From contig NZ_LN831279.1 of NCBI RefSeq assembly GCF_900069005.2, forward strand, positions 1,279,853 to 1,343,852: DNA of 64,000 bases, in the 5' to 3' direction. The notes under the pieces were generated by a model. The model did no database searches. It saw nothing but the letters and a program-made list of their open reading frames with translations, and was not told the origin of the DNA. Source of the stretch: Paenibacillus sp. GM2 (GTDB lineage Bacteria; Bacillota; Bacilli; Paenibacillales; Paenibacillaceae). Positions 36,220 to 44,681 of this stretch are shown piece after piece. A program made the position numbers and the translations under genes. How positions within the stretch are numbered: the first letter of the stretch is position 1; every line of letters begins with the position of its first letter.

Positions 36220-37218
36220 ATGGAGCAAGCCTATAGAGCTTTTCGAGTGAATCAGGACGAACGGGGATTTCGGACGGGGATAGAGACGATCCGGATTGCG
36301 GACCTTCCGGATGGGGACGTAACGATTCGGGTTCACTATTCGAGTGTCAATTATAAGGATGGACTGGCCAGCATTCCGGATGGGAAAATAGTACGAAGCT
36401 ACCCGATCACTCCGGGAATCGATCTGGCTGGTGAAGTGCTGGAGTCGAGCGACAGCCGTTATCAGCCCGGCGACCTTGTGCTGTGCACCGGTTACGGACT
36501 TGGTGTGAGCCAGGACGGAGGATTGGCGGATATCGCCCGTATACCTGGGGATTGGCTGGTAAAGATGCCTGAGGGGTTGACCCCCATGGAGACGATGGCT
36601 ATTGGGACGGCTGGCTTCACAGCGGCCTTATCGGTCGAGCGGTTGATTGCGAACGGGCTCTCGCCTGACTGGGGGCCGGTTGTAGTGCTTGGCTCTTCCG
36701 GGGGCGTTGGAAGCATGGCGGTATCCATTCTAGGCAAGCTTGGTTACCATGTTATTGCCGTCACAGGAAAAGCACAGGCCCGTGAGAAATTGCGTGCGCT
36801 AGGCGCCGCTGAGGTCATTAGCCGTGAGGAAGCCACGGCTGGCGGGAAAGGGCCGCTGTCCAAAGAGCAATGGGCTGCTGTCGTTGATCCTGTGGGTGGC
36901 GCGGTGACAGGTGAAGTACTAAAGAAGATCAAATACGGCGGTTCGGTTGCCATCTCCGGCTTAACTGGAGGTAATAAAATTGATACTACGGTATTCCCGT
37001 TCATCCTGCGCGGGGTGAATCTGCTTGGTATCGATTCGGTGTTATGTCCGATGCCGCTGCGCTCAAAATTGTGGCAGCAGCTAGCTGCTGAGTGGAAGCC
37101 GGAGACGGCGCTCGCTAATGGGATCACTGAACTTCCGCTTGAGCGGGTATCAGAGGCATTGACGACCGTTCTCGCCGGACAGGCCGTGGGAAGACAGGTT
37201 ATTAATCTTATAAAGTAA
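36220..37218 (+). CDS. YhdH/YhfP family quinone oxidoreductase (MDR superfamily)
   Basis: 332 aa zinc-free medium-chain reductase. SSVNYKDGLASIPDGKIVRS and GIDLAGEV are typical of the acryloyl-CoA reductase (AcuI/YhdH) branch, and VVLGSSGGVGSMAVSILGKL is the NADPH-binding loop. The family reduces acrylyl-CoA or related enoyl compounds. AAGGAGG lies 8 bases before the ATG. It is monocistronic, with no partner genes that specify the substrate. Confidence 0.9.
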   Translation: MEQAYRAFRVNQDERGFRTGIETIRIADLPDGDVTIRVHYSSVNYKDGLASIPDGKIVRSYPITPGIDLAGEVLESSDSRYQPGDLVLCTGYGLGVSQDGGLADIARIPGDWLVKMPEGLTPMETMAIGTAGFTAALSVERLIANGLSPDWGPVVVLGSSGGVGSMAVSILGKLGYHVIAVTGKAQAREKLRALGAAEVISREEATAGGKGPLSKEQWAAVVDPVGGAVTGEVLKKIKYGGSVAISGLTGGNKIDTTVFPFILRGVNLLGIDSVLCPMPLRSKLWQQLAAEWKPETALANGITELPLERVSEALTTVLAGQAVGRQVINLIK

Positions 37219-37259
37219 TTAAGGGCTTCAGGGTTAGATAATATAGCAGGGATAGAAAT

Positions 37260-37440
37260 GAGCGTTCAAAAAGGCTAGTTTACTGCAAGAAGGTTGGATG
37301 AATCCAGGGCATGAGGAGCGGAGTGTACGTTTTGGGTGCGAGAGCAGCGGAAGGCCGGCTGAATCCAAGATTCGATGTCGAGCTTGCTTCCTGATTCACT
37401 CCGTAATTTGAAGTAGATTTTTTGAACAACCTCTAGAAGC
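37260..37440. repeat. Intergenic element bounded by inverted GTTCAAAAAG / TTTTTTGAAC ends
   Basis: GTTCAAAAAG near 37264 and TTTTTTGAACAACCTC near 37418 form inverted ends about 150 bases apart. The internal stretch from about 37361 (GCTGAATCCAAGATTCGATG) repeats the one at 29710. The tail TTTTTGAACAA recurs before cinA (11250) and the COG0523 gene (50090). The rest of the 418-base gap holds a terminator and an AT-rich promoter region. Confidence 0.65.
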
Positions 37441-37450
37441 AAGTGAAGCT

Positions 37451-37487
37451 AACAGATCAGGGGAAAAGTCCCTCTGATCTGTTTTTT
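37451..37487 (+). terminator. Intrinsic terminator upstream of the Gfo/Idh operon
   Basis: AACAGATCAG-GGG pairs with CTCTGATCTGTT, then TTTTTT. Confidence 0.85.
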
Positions 37488-37636
37488 ATACCGTGCAGCG
37501 TTGTTAGGATATAGTTGTACCTTTGTCGTTATATTATATATAATTGTCGTATACTTTGACTAAAAAACAACGATTTATTGTGGTAACTTAATAACTAGAT
37601 GTCAGGAAATTATATATACTTGGGAGGCTGGAATAG

Positions 37637-38638
37637 ATGACGATTCGAATAGGCAAGGTTAGTTACTGGCATGTCCATGCTTGGGATTACACACGTCAAG
37701 CCCAGGAGCACCCAGACACAGCAATCACAGCAGTTTGGGATGACAATGAGGTGCGCGGCCGGGAAGCGGCTGAACAACTAGGGGTTCCCTATTATGCGAA
37801 GCTTGATGAGATGTTGGCCAACCCGGACATCGATGCAGTCATTGTAGATGCTCCAACCGATAGACATGAAGACATCATTACCGCTGCTGCAAATGCGGGC
37901 AAGCATATTTTCACTGAGAAAGTGCTGGCTCCGACTGTTGAGGAAGCGGAACGAATTTTGAAAGAGATCAAGCGTAATGAAGTGAAGCTGACGGTTTCAC
38001 TGCCTCGCTTGAATGATGGTTATACGCTGGCTATTCAGGATATTTTGAAGCAGGGCTTGTTAGGTCAGATCACTTATGTGCGTGTTCGTCTATCTCATAA
38101 CGGCGCTATAGCCGGCTGGTTGCCGGAGCACTTCTATAATTTGCAGCAATGTGCTGGCGGAGCGTTAATCGATCTCGGCTGTCATCCGATGTATTTGACG
38201 CGCCTGTTCCTGGGCCAGGAGATTACTGGCGTAAGCGCGAACTTCGGCTATATTACAGGCAAAGAAGTGGAGGATAACGCCGCTGTTAGCCTGTACACAG
38301 CATCGGGAGCGATCGGTATCGTTGAGGCGGGGTTTGTAAATAGCCATTCTCCATTTTCGATCGAGGTTCATGGCACAGAAGGGACGCTGATGTATGGAAC
38401 GCCGGATGAGACGCTGTTGATCAGAAGCAACCGTGAACAGCTTGGGGAAGCTTGGCAAGAACGGTCCACCGGAAACCGTCGCGAGAGCGCGTTTGAGCAG
38501 TGGGTGCAGCATATTCAGAAGGATACCCAGGCTGATGAGAATGTCAGCATAGCTCTGGAGTTGACCAGATTGATGGAGGCAGCAAATCGCTCGGCGAAGG
38601 AAGGCCGTGTAGTGCAGCCCGTGCAGCTAGGCGAGTAA
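37637..38638 (+). CDS. Gfo/Idh/MocA family oxidoreductase (first)
   Basis: 333 aa NAD(P)-dependent sugar or inositol dehydrogenase fold. The N-terminal Rossmann domain reads IRIGKVSYWHVHAWDYTRQA, an unusual replacement of the GxGxxG loop. HIFTEKVLAPTVEEA carries the catalytic lysine of the EKP-type motif (here EKV). The second half is the alpha/beta substrate domain with GGALIDLGCHPMYLTRLFLG. GGGAGG precedes the ATG. It starts a three-gene operon with the AraC regulator 1 base downstream. Confidence 0.88.
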   Translation: MTIRIGKVSYWHVHAWDYTRQAQEHPDTAITAVWDDNEVRGREAAEQLGVPYYAKLDEMLANPDIDAVIVDAPTDRHEDIITAAANAGKHIFTEKVLAPTVEEAERILKEIKRNEVKLTVSLPRLNDGYTLAIQDILKQGLLGQITYVRVRLSHNGAIAGWLPEHFYNLQQCAGGALIDLGCHPMYLTRLFLGQEITGVSANFGYITGKEVEDNAAVSLYTASGAIGIVEAGFVNSHSPFSIEVHGTEGTLMYGTPDETLLIRSNREQLGEAWQERSTGNRRESAFEQWVQHIQKDTQADENVSIALELTRLMEAANRSAKEGRVVQPVQLGE

Positions 38639-38639
38639 G

Positions 38640-39575
38640 ATGGAGCCCAGGCTGGTGAATTCATTTCCGTATGAAGTCATGTTCGGGAAGAAGGACATGA
38701 TGGAGAGATTGGAGATCATCGTCTCTTGGGGGCATTATGAAATTCGTGTTCTCCGATTTCATTTAACGTCGTTTGATGCCGGGAGATTTGTTGACTTTCA
38801 CAATCACGCTGAGTTTGAATTCCATTTCATCCCCAGGGGCAAGGGGGCAGTTATTCTGGAGGATACCCCTTTCACCTTGGCTGAAGGCATGTTCTATTTA
38901 ACGGGGCCCGGCGTAATGCACTATCAGGAGGCATCGCCGGAAGAGGCGATGGATGAATTATGCCTCCATGTCGATATTGTCCCCAGATTTAAGAATGACG
39001 TGGACCCATGGGAGGCGGCTGAAGCGGAGGAATGCATCGAGAAGCTGCGCCATTTTCCGCTCAAGCCGACGTTGGATACGCATAATGCGATGCAATGCTT
39101 CCTTGAGGCCTATGAAGCGGCCGATAGGAAGTATCGGGGGTTCTACACATCGATTAAGCAGTCTGTGATCAGCATTCTGCTGAAGGCAGCCCGGGCTTGG
39201 GACTCGGGCGATACCGGAGCCGAGGCGCCGATCCGCGATATGCTGGAGCATCGCTATCATTATGCTATCCAGTATATTGAAGCAAACTATACGAACAATT
39301 TGACCTTGGACAATGTAGCCGAGAAGCTGAATATTAGTGCCCGGCAATTGCAGAGGGTGTTCAGAAGCATGGATGAGAGCCGTCCATTTAGTAAAATAGT
39401 TGAAGACATTAGACTGCGAGCTGTGTGCCGCAGACTGGAGGAGAGCAGCATGCCGATAGAGCAGGTCGCCCAGACCGAGGGCTTCTCGAATGCGACCTAT
39501 CTGCATTCCGTATTCCGCAGGCGCTTCGGCATGACTCCCGCAGCTTATCGCAAGTGGAAGCAAGCTATTAACTAA
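38640..39575 (+). CDS. AraC family transcriptional regulator
   Basis: 311 aa. An N-terminal cupin-like sensing domain (HNHAEFEFHFIPRGKGAVIL) is followed by two C-terminal helix-turn-helix motifs, NNLTLDNVAEKLNISARQLQ and IEQVAQTEGFSNATYLHSVF, ending in the signature RRFGMTPAAYRKW. It lies between two Gfo/Idh genes and shares their transcript, so it probably controls this operon or a linked carbohydrate locus. The inducer is unknown. Confidence 0.93.
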   Translation: MEPRLVNSFPYEVMFGKKDMMERLEIIVSWGHYEIRVLRFHLTSFDAGRFVDFHNHAEFEFHFIPRGKGAVILEDTPFTLAEGMFYLTGPGVMHYQEASPEEAMDELCLHVDIVPRFKNDVDPWEAAEAEECIEKLRHFPLKPTLDTHNAMQCFLEAYEAADRKYRGFYTSIKQSVISILLKAARAWDSGDTGAEAPIRDMLEHRYHYAIQYIEANYTNNLTLDNVAEKLNISARQLQRVFRSMDESRPFSKIVEDIRLRAVCRRLEESSMPIEQVAQTEGFSNATYLHSVFRRRFGMTPAAYRKWKQAIN

Positions 39576-39592
39576 GAATAGGGTGAGTATAT

Positions 39593-40675
39593 ATGAGTAA
39601 AGTATATCGGATTGGAATCGTAGGTTGTGGCGGTATCGCCAACGGCAAGCATATGCCTAGCCTGAGCAAGCTGGAGAATGTGGAAATGGTCGCTTTCTGC
39701 GATATTATTCCTGAGCGGGCGGAGGAAGCTGCGGCCAAATTCGGGACAGCAGAAGCGAAGGTTTATGCAGATTATAAAAAGATGCTGGCTGAAGAGCAGC
39801 TGGACATCGTTCATGTTCTGACCCCAAATGACGCTCATGCTGAGATTTCCATCGCAGCTCTGGATAGCGGTCATCATGTGATGTGCGAGAAGCCGATGGC
39901 GAAGACTGCGGCCGATGCAAGAAGAATGGTTGAAGCCGCGAAGCGCAGCGGAAAGAAGCTGACGATTGGCTACAACAACCGCTTCCGGGCAGACAGCTGG
40001 TATATGAAGAAGCTGTGCGAGGAAGGAGAGCTTGGGGATATTTATTTTGCCAAGGCACACGCGATTCGCAGAAGAGCGGTACCCACTTGGGGCGTATTCC
40101 TGGACGAAGAGAAGCAGGGCGGAGGCCCATTGATCGATATCGGCACCCACGCGCTTGATTTGACGTTGTGGATGATGGACAATTACAAGCCAAAGGTCGT
40201 TCTCGGCACAAAATATCATGAACTTGCCAAGCGTGAGAATGCGGCAAATGCTTGGGGACCTTGGGACCCTGAGAAATTTACGGTTGAGGATTCGGCATTT
40301 GGGATGATCGTGATGGAGAACGGCGCTACGGTCATGCTCGAATCCAGCTGGGCGCTCAACTCGCTTGAAGTGGATGAAGCAAAATGCAGCCTCAGCGGAA
40401 CGGAAGCCGGCGCGGATATGAAGGGCGGTTTGCGCATTAATGGAGAGAAATATAGCCGCCTGTACACCAATGAGATCGAACTTAGCTCCGGCGGGGTAGC
40501 TTTCTATGACGGCAAAGCCGAAAATGCCTCCGACGTTGAAATGAGAAAGTGGATTGAAGCGATCGATCAGGATCTTGAGCCGGTCGTTACGCCGGAACAG
40601 GCCTGTGTAGTCTCGGAGATCCTTGAGGCGATTTACGAATCGGCACGTACTGGCAAGGCCGTATACATGAACTAG
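39593..40675 (+). CDS. Gfo/Idh/MocA family oxidoreductase (second)
   Basis: 360 aa. A classical NAD-binding loop GIVGCGGIANGKHMPS starts the protein, and the catalytic EKP is in HVMCEKPMAKTAADARRMVE. The C-terminal domain includes GGGPLIDIGTHALDLTLWMM, with the conserved D-x3-H pair used in hydride transfer. It is only distantly like the first Gfo/Idh protein in this operon, so it likely handles a different step of one carbohydrate pathway. No transporter is next to it. Confidence 0.92.
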   Translation: MSKVYRIGIVGCGGIANGKHMPSLSKLENVEMVAFCDIIPERAEEAAAKFGTAEAKVYADYKKMLAEEQLDIVHVLTPNDAHAEISIAALDSGHHVMCEKPMAKTAADARRMVEAAKRSGKKLTIGYNNRFRADSWYMKKLCEEGELGDIYFAKAHAIRRRAVPTWGVFLDEEKQGGGPLIDIGTHALDLTLWMMDNYKPKVVLGTKYHELAKRENAANAWGPWDPEKFTVEDSAFGMIVMENGATVMLESSWALNSLEVDEAKCSLSGTEAGADMKGGLRINGEKYSRLYTNEIELSSGGVAFYDGKAENASDVEMRKWIEAIDQDLEPVVTPEQACVVSEILEAIYESARTGKAVYMN

Positions 40676-40694
40676 AAGCATTACATTATAGTAG

Positions 40695-40731
40695 GAACGC
40701 ATCGCTAAAGCAGCGGTGCGTTCTTTTTTTG
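40695..40731 (+). terminator. Intrinsic terminator of the Gfo/Idh operon
   Basis: GAACGCATCGCT pairs with AGCGGTGCGTTC (wobble), then seven T's. Confidence 0.92.
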
Positions 40732-40764
40732 CGTGTATGTGTATGGCCGACTGCCATCCAAAAG

Positions 40765-41090
40765 TATGCTCCGAATTCCATACCGCCCACCGTACGCTCT
40801 ATGCTCTGATTCATACCCCTCACCATATACGCTACCAGGTTTGGGTTTTCATACTACACATTGTACGCACCATACTCTTGGCCCCATACCGCCCAGCGAA
40901 TACCCCATGCTCCCAATCCCACACCATTTCACCATACACACCCTGCTCCAGACTCCATGTCATCCACCATACTTATACTCCGGCTTCCCTACCACCCACC
41001 GTACGCACCTTGCTCCTGACCTCCATCCCGCTTATCATATGGCCTATACTCCGAATCCCACACCACCCGCCGTCGCCACCATACACAGGC
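40765..41090. repeat. Degenerate 35-nt tandem repeat, C-rich strand
   Basis: About nine units with spacing 32-36 (mostly 35) share TGCTCC-nnAnTCC-ATACC-n-CCCACC-n-TACGC. Unit marks (the CTCC box) occur near 40768, 40803, 40874, 40909, 40945, 40977, 41012 and 41048. The plus strand is rich in C and poor in G. Frames here give His/Pro/Thr-rich translations without a ribosome site. The rest of the 779-base gap holds the second four-unit palindromic repeat. Confidence 0.75.
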
Positions 41091-41179
41091 AGACGTGCAG
41101 ATGCTTGAATTGGGGCCCTAACCAATCGGCCTCTGAGAGAGTATATGAAATCGAACTTGGAATGCAGTGGTTTGTCCGC

Positions 41180-41361
41180 TAATGAAACTGGGAAGCGTTA
41201 TATGGGTCAAAACAGGGCGAACTAGAGTTTAACGAAACACCATATCGTTATTTGGGCAAAAATAAGCCGTTTAGGCTATTTTATGTCCAATAGCGATACC
41301 CAGTTTCGTTAAATATAGATTAAGCCTATTTTCGTCCCAATAGCGATACCGTGTTTCCTTA
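41180..41361. repeat. Four-unit palindromic intergenic repeat, locus 2
   Basis: Units: direct at 41180-41203 (degenerate) and 41231-41254; inverted at 41289-41311 and 41339-41361. Spacing is 51, 58 and 50 bases, nearly the same as locus 1 at 17431-17613. The loop between units 2 and 3 continues the complementarity (AAATAAGCC / GGCTATTTTA). Confidence 0.85.
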
Positions 41362-41454
41362 GAACTGAATACACAGAGGTGTACAGGAAAATATGGTACA
41401 ATATTGAAAATCAAATCGAGTGACGACCATATTTGGATTGAAAGAGGGGGGAGT

Positions 41455-41631
41455 ATGATGGATACTTCTACAACGATTTTGGGATGGATACTCCCTATTT
41501 TTATAATCGTATTTTTTGTTTTGATCGCGGTGTTAGGTGTTTATTGCCTTATCCTGTCCATTAAGCTGACGCATCGGGGAATCAAGGCTCTGGACATTTA
41601 CATTGCCGAGAAGAATAGAAGAGATCTCTAG
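41455..41631 (+). CDS. Small membrane protein of unknown function
   Basis: 58 aa. One long hydrophobic segment (residues 8-38, ILGWILPIFIIVFFVLIAVL onward) is followed by a basic tail ending IYIAEKNRRDL. ATG 41455/41458 sits after GAGGGGGGAG, a strong ribosome site; the upstream in-frame TTG 41404 lacks one. It is 16 bases from the lipoprotein gene, so the two are probably co-transcribed. I do not recognise a family. Confidence 0.7.
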   Translation: MMDTSTTILGWILPIFIIVFFVLIAVLGVYCLILSIKLTHRGIKALDIYIAEKNRRDL

Positions 41632-41647
41632 CTTAAGGAGGGGGAAG

Positions 41648-42214
41648 ATGGGAAAGAACAATCTCCGTTTATTGCTAGTATTTGTAGTTGCAGGAGTGAT
41701 TCTTTCGGGATGTGGCAGCGCGAAGAACTTATCGTCAAATTCCGTTAACCCCACAGGCTCAACGGCCCCTCCCTACGTACAGCAGCGTAATCCGGATAAG
41801 GTTGAGTCTATGTTCAGCGTGGAGATGGTTATTCCATCGGATTTACAAGCGAATGAGCCGTTTGAGGTTGAAGGTTTGCTATGCAATCATAGTGATAAAA
41901 AGGTAGAGATTTTGCATGGGGCGGCGATGTTTACGTATGTTATCTATACGCCTGATGGCGTCGAAGTACCGATCGACAGGGGAACATATACGATAAATGA
42001 CATTGGCATCGGAGTCCTCCTTGAGCCAAACAGCAAGTACAGCTATGATGGAGGTGGACATATCAGCACGAAATTAAATGAAATCATGCTTGAGCGGCCT
42101 GGCATATATTCGATTGTAGCCCAGGCTGAGTTCCACCTTACCGGCAGCGGGAAAAACGATAGGATAAACCTCCAATCAGAACCCTATCAGATCGAGTTAA
42201 AATCATGTAGGTGA
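41648..42214 (+). CDS. Putative lipoprotein of unknown function
   Basis: 188 aa. Type II signal peptide: LRLLLVFVVAGVILSGC, lipobox LSGC with the modified Cys at about residue 22. The mature part has a Ser/Pro linker and a beta-rich domain (FEVEGLLCNHSDKKVEILHG, GVLLEPNSKYSYDGGG) resembling Ig-like intracellular proteinase inhibitor-type folds. It should be anchored to the outer face of the cell membrane. AAGGAGGGGG precedes the ATG. The stop overlaps the next gene by 4 bases. Confidence 0.8.
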   Translation: MGKNNLRLLLVFVVAGVILSGCGSAKNLSSNSVNPTGSTAPPYVQQRNPDKVESMFSVEMVIPSDLQANEPFEVEGLLCNHSDKKVEILHGAAMFTYVIYTPDGVEVPIDRGTYTINDIGIGVLLEPNSKYSYDGGGHISTKLNEIMLERPGIYSIVAQAEFHLTGSGKNDRINLQSEPYQIELKSCR

Positions 42215-42666
42215 AGGTTTTGTTAAATTTAAAAACATATCGTGATCGTAACGAGTTGAGGTCATTATTGGCTGAATGTATGTGGCCGGATGACGAACGA
42301 ATATCTCGAGAACTCGATCGTTATTTAATGGATGATAGCAGAGGACTGTATGGTGCTGTGATTCATCAGCGGCTCGTTGGATTGATAGGCATTGTTCCAT
42401 GTTCCGAAGAGGTGGTGGAGCTGAAGCATATCGCCATTAACCCCCAATACCGCAGGCATGGATTAGGTACAAAGTTAATCTATGAATATCGGCAAAGCTA
42501 TCATCCAGTTAAAATCATCGCCGAGACGGATCGGGATGCAGTGGGATTTTACAGTAAGGTGGGGTTCGAAATTCATAGTCTAGGAGAAAAATACCCTGGC
42601 GTTGAACGATTTCAATGTATTTTATCGAAGGATCATGAGTTGATGTTAAAAGGTATGGGTTTATAA
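42211..42666 (+). CDS. GNAT family N-acetyltransferase
   Basis: 151 aa. The acetyl-CoA-binding motif A is HIAINPQYRRHGLGTKLIYE (Q/R-x2-G-x-G/A) near residue 72. DRDAVGFYSKVGFEI gives the C-terminal motif B. The acceptor is unknown. GTG 42211 overlaps the lipoprotein stop; TTG 42220 is a possible later start. Part of a co-directional run of small genes from 41455 to 45545. Confidence 0.85.
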   Translation: MKVLLNLKTYRDRNELRSLLAECMWPDDERISRELDRYLMDDSRGLYGAVIHQRLVGLIGIVPCSEEVVELKHIAINPQYRRHGLGTKLIYEYRQSYHPVKIIAETDRDAVGFYSKVGFEIHSLGEKYPGVERFQCILSKDHELMLKGMGL

Positions 42667-42709
42667 AGGTGCGTTGCAAGCGATCGTTCCAAGAGAAGGA
42701 GTGATATTG

Positions 42710-43102
42710 ATGAAGTCTCCGGGTGGCTCGACATTTCCTTATTATTATAAAGGGGGAGAGATTCACTGTCTCAAATATGGGAACAAATACAAGGATGAAC
42801 AGGCGCTGCTGCAGCTAATGCGGAAAGAAGAAGAATTTATCGTACGTATCAACAGGCGTCTGAAAATATGGGTTGATTTTGATAAGACCTCGTTTACTCC
42901 GGATGTCTGCAGCGCATTTATCCAAAATATTATCTATTTAAGCAGTCATATCGATAAGTTGTCGATTGTCGGATTGTCGGGCTTTCATCGTTGGCGGCTG
43001 CAGAGGGGAATTAGGAAAGCAAAGCTGAAGATGAGTATTTCATTTTATATGGACCCTGAAGAAGCCAAAACGTGGCTGATCTCTGAAGGAGTTATGCGAT
43101 GA
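42710..43102 (+). CDS. Conserved small protein, possible STAS/SpoIIAA-like fold
   Basis: 130 aa, no signal or membrane helix. The pattern of strands and helices (IVRINRRLKIWVDFDKTSFT, DKLSIVGLSGFHRWRLQRGI, SISFYMDPEEAKTWLI) is reminiscent of STAS or SpoIIAA-like domains, but this is a weak impression. ATG 42710 is 8 bases after AAGGAG. No function is assigned. Confidence 0.65.
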   Translation: MKSPGGSTFPYYYKGGEIHCLKYGNKYKDEQALLQLMRKEEEFIVRINRRLKIWVDFDKTSFTPDVCSAFIQNIIYLSSHIDKLSIVGLSGFHRWRLQRGIRKAKLKMSISFYMDPEEAKTWLISEGVMR

Positions 43103-43203
43103 TTAAATTCATTAGGCCCCAGAATGTATGAAAGCAAGCGATGCCTCCATGATCTATATCAAGCATTTCTTCAATCTCATTTTTGGGCAAGGAGCGGGAT
43201 CAT

Positions 43204-43713
43204 TTGCTTTATCATGTCAGTGAGGAGAGGAATATCGAAGTATTTGTTCCCAGAAAAGCTGAGGCTTGGCCGGATTTGCCGCCGGTCGTATGGGCGATGG
43301 ACGAGAAGCATTTGATTAATTACCTTTTTCCCAGAGAATGCCCTCGCATTATATATGCAAATTCCCCAAGGGTTAGCGAAGCTGACCAAGCGAAATTTTT
43401 CTCGCAAGCGGCGGCAAATACAATCATTGCTGTGGAGAGCGGTTGGCTGGAGCGGATCAAGCAGGCCCGGATATACAAATACTGCTTTGCAGATGACGGA
43501 TTTGAGCTGATGGATGAGAATGCCGGATACTATATCTCCAGAGAGACGGTAAGGCCGCTTCGCATCGAACCCGTCCAGGATTTGCTGGAGCGGCTCTTGT
43601 CTTATGAGATCGAACTGCGCTTCACTCCGAATCTTCATCCTTTGAAGGCGGCTATTCTTGCTTCTACAGTTACGGATTTTTCAATGATACGTCTGCGGAA
43701 TGCCAGATCATGA
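43204..43713 (+). CDS. DUF6886-like protein
   Basis: 169 aa from TTG 43204, which lies 9 bases after AAGGAG. The start MLYHVSEERNIEVFVPRKAE, followed by PPVVWAMDEKHLINYLFPRE, is the pattern of a widespread Bacillota family of unknown function (YxHFSE...F.PR...VWA.D), which may be ART/toxin-fold related. The longer frame from 43183 would include the ribosome site. It overlaps the next frame at its 3' end. Confidence 0.75.
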   Translation: MLYHVSEERNIEVFVPRKAEAWPDLPPVVWAMDEKHLINYLFPRECPRIIYANSPRVSEADQAKFFSQAAANTIIAVESGWLERIKQARIYKYCFADDGFELMDENAGYYISRETVRPLRIEPVQDLLERLLSYEIELRFTPNLHPLKAAILASTVTDFSMIRLRNARS

Positions 43714-43733
43714 GAAACAACTGGGGGTTAGCA

Positions 43734-44282
43734 ATGATCTATAAAAATGATAAAATCACAGTCCGTTCGATTAAAGAGGCGGATCTGCAGCTTCTTGCAG
43801 ACTGGCTGTCTAATCCGGAAGTGCTGCAATACTATGAGGGACGTGATCGGCCCCATGATCTTAAAATGGTTAGGGAACGGTTCTATCTGAAAGATGACGA
43901 GACGCGATGTATTGTTGAATATGAAGGCCAAGCGATCGGCTACATCCAGTTCTATCCGCTTGAGAAGGATTCCAGGCGGGAATACGGGTACACCGATACG
44001 GACGGGAGCATCTACGGAACGGATCAATTTATTGGTGAGCCAAGGTATTGGAATAGGGGCATTGGTAAGAAGCTGGTCCGTTCGATGCGGGATTATTTGA
44101 TCCATCAGCGTAAAGCGGATAAAGTGGTCATGGATCCGCAAGCCTGGAACGACAGGGCTCTCGCTTGTTATGAACAGTGCGGATTCATCAAGAAGAAGCT
44201 GCTCAAGCAGCATGAACTGCATGAAGGGCAATTAAGGGATTGCTGGTTGATCGAATATACGGCGGAATCTGCGTTATCATAG
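43734..44282 (+). CDS. GNAT acetyltransferase related to aminoglycoside 6'-N-acetyltransferases
   Basis: 182 aa. The arrangement ITVRSIKEADLQLLADWLSN, EGQAIGYIQFYPLE, YGTDQFIGEPRYWNRGIGKK and VMDPQAWNDRALACYEQCGF matches the AAC(6')/Acetyltransf_8 group, including the GID/GTDQFIG block before the acetyl-CoA loop. It may acetylate an aminoglycoside or an unrelated amine; sequence alone cannot decide. ATG 43734 follows GGGGG by 6 bases, preferred to ATG 43710. Confidence 0.8.
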   Translation: MIYKNDKITVRSIKEADLQLLADWLSNPEVLQYYEGRDRPHDLKMVRERFYLKDDETRCIVEYEGQAIGYIQFYPLEKDSRREYGYTDTDGSIYGTDQFIGEPRYWNRGIGKKLVRSMRDYLIHQRKADKVVMDPQAWNDRALACYEQCGFIKKKLLKQHELHEGQLRDCWLIEYTAESALS

Positions 44283-44313
44283 GAGGGGGACTGAATTCAG
44301 CTCACCTTTTCCA

Positions 44314-44565
44314 ATGGTTTACGGAATCATATTGAATCCCCAAATTTCAAGCATGGTAGTTAAGGATGATGTAACTGGACTTGAACCGGCAGGCTGAGGT
44401 TTTTGAGGTAAATGCGCAATTTAGCTATTTTACACTTTGCTGGATGAGAATCAAGGGAAGAAGTTTGATCTGTTTGCCTATCATTCGCAGGGAGAGATTG
44501 TGCATACCGAGATGATCGATGAGGGAATGGAGCCGCCATCCGAGACAGTAAGATTGAAGGATTAG
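44314..44565 (+). pseudogene. Possible remnant of a small unknown protein
   Basis: Two short frames separated by stops look coding: 44314-44397 (MVYGIILNPQISSMVV) and 44425-44565 (LLDENQGKKFDLFAYHSQGE ... SETVRLKD). They resemble the two halves of a small secreted-type protein, but the link is broken by stops and a frame change. I read it as decayed. Confidence 0.4.
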
Positions 44566-44567
44566 TC

Positions 44568-44657
44568 ATGGAGATCAATCTGTTAGAGCAGACCGGATTC
44601 AGAAAGGTAGGAACGCTTAAGGTTCATGGCGAATTCTATCATCATGCCAGGCTGTAG
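44568..44657 (+). pseudogene. C-terminal remnant of a GNAT acetyltransferase
   Basis: A 29-codon frame reads MEINLLEQTGFRKVGTLKVH and ends HHARL, the usual last helix and strand of a GNAT (LYEKxGFxxxGxL). The acetyl-CoA-binding part is missing, so only the tail survives. Confidence 0.6.
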
Positions 44658-44681
44658 AAATAAAAAAGGATGTGAAGTGTG

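Noticed and set aside
40765..41090. Possible CRISPR array
   Set aside because: The period is 35 bases, but units diverge throughout; there are no constant repeats alternating with unique spacers and no cas genes.
40733..41182. Two overlapping plus-strand frames of 130 and 149 codons
   Set aside because: They lie on the 35-nt tandem repeat, have repetitive His/Pro/Thr translations, and lack ribosome sites.
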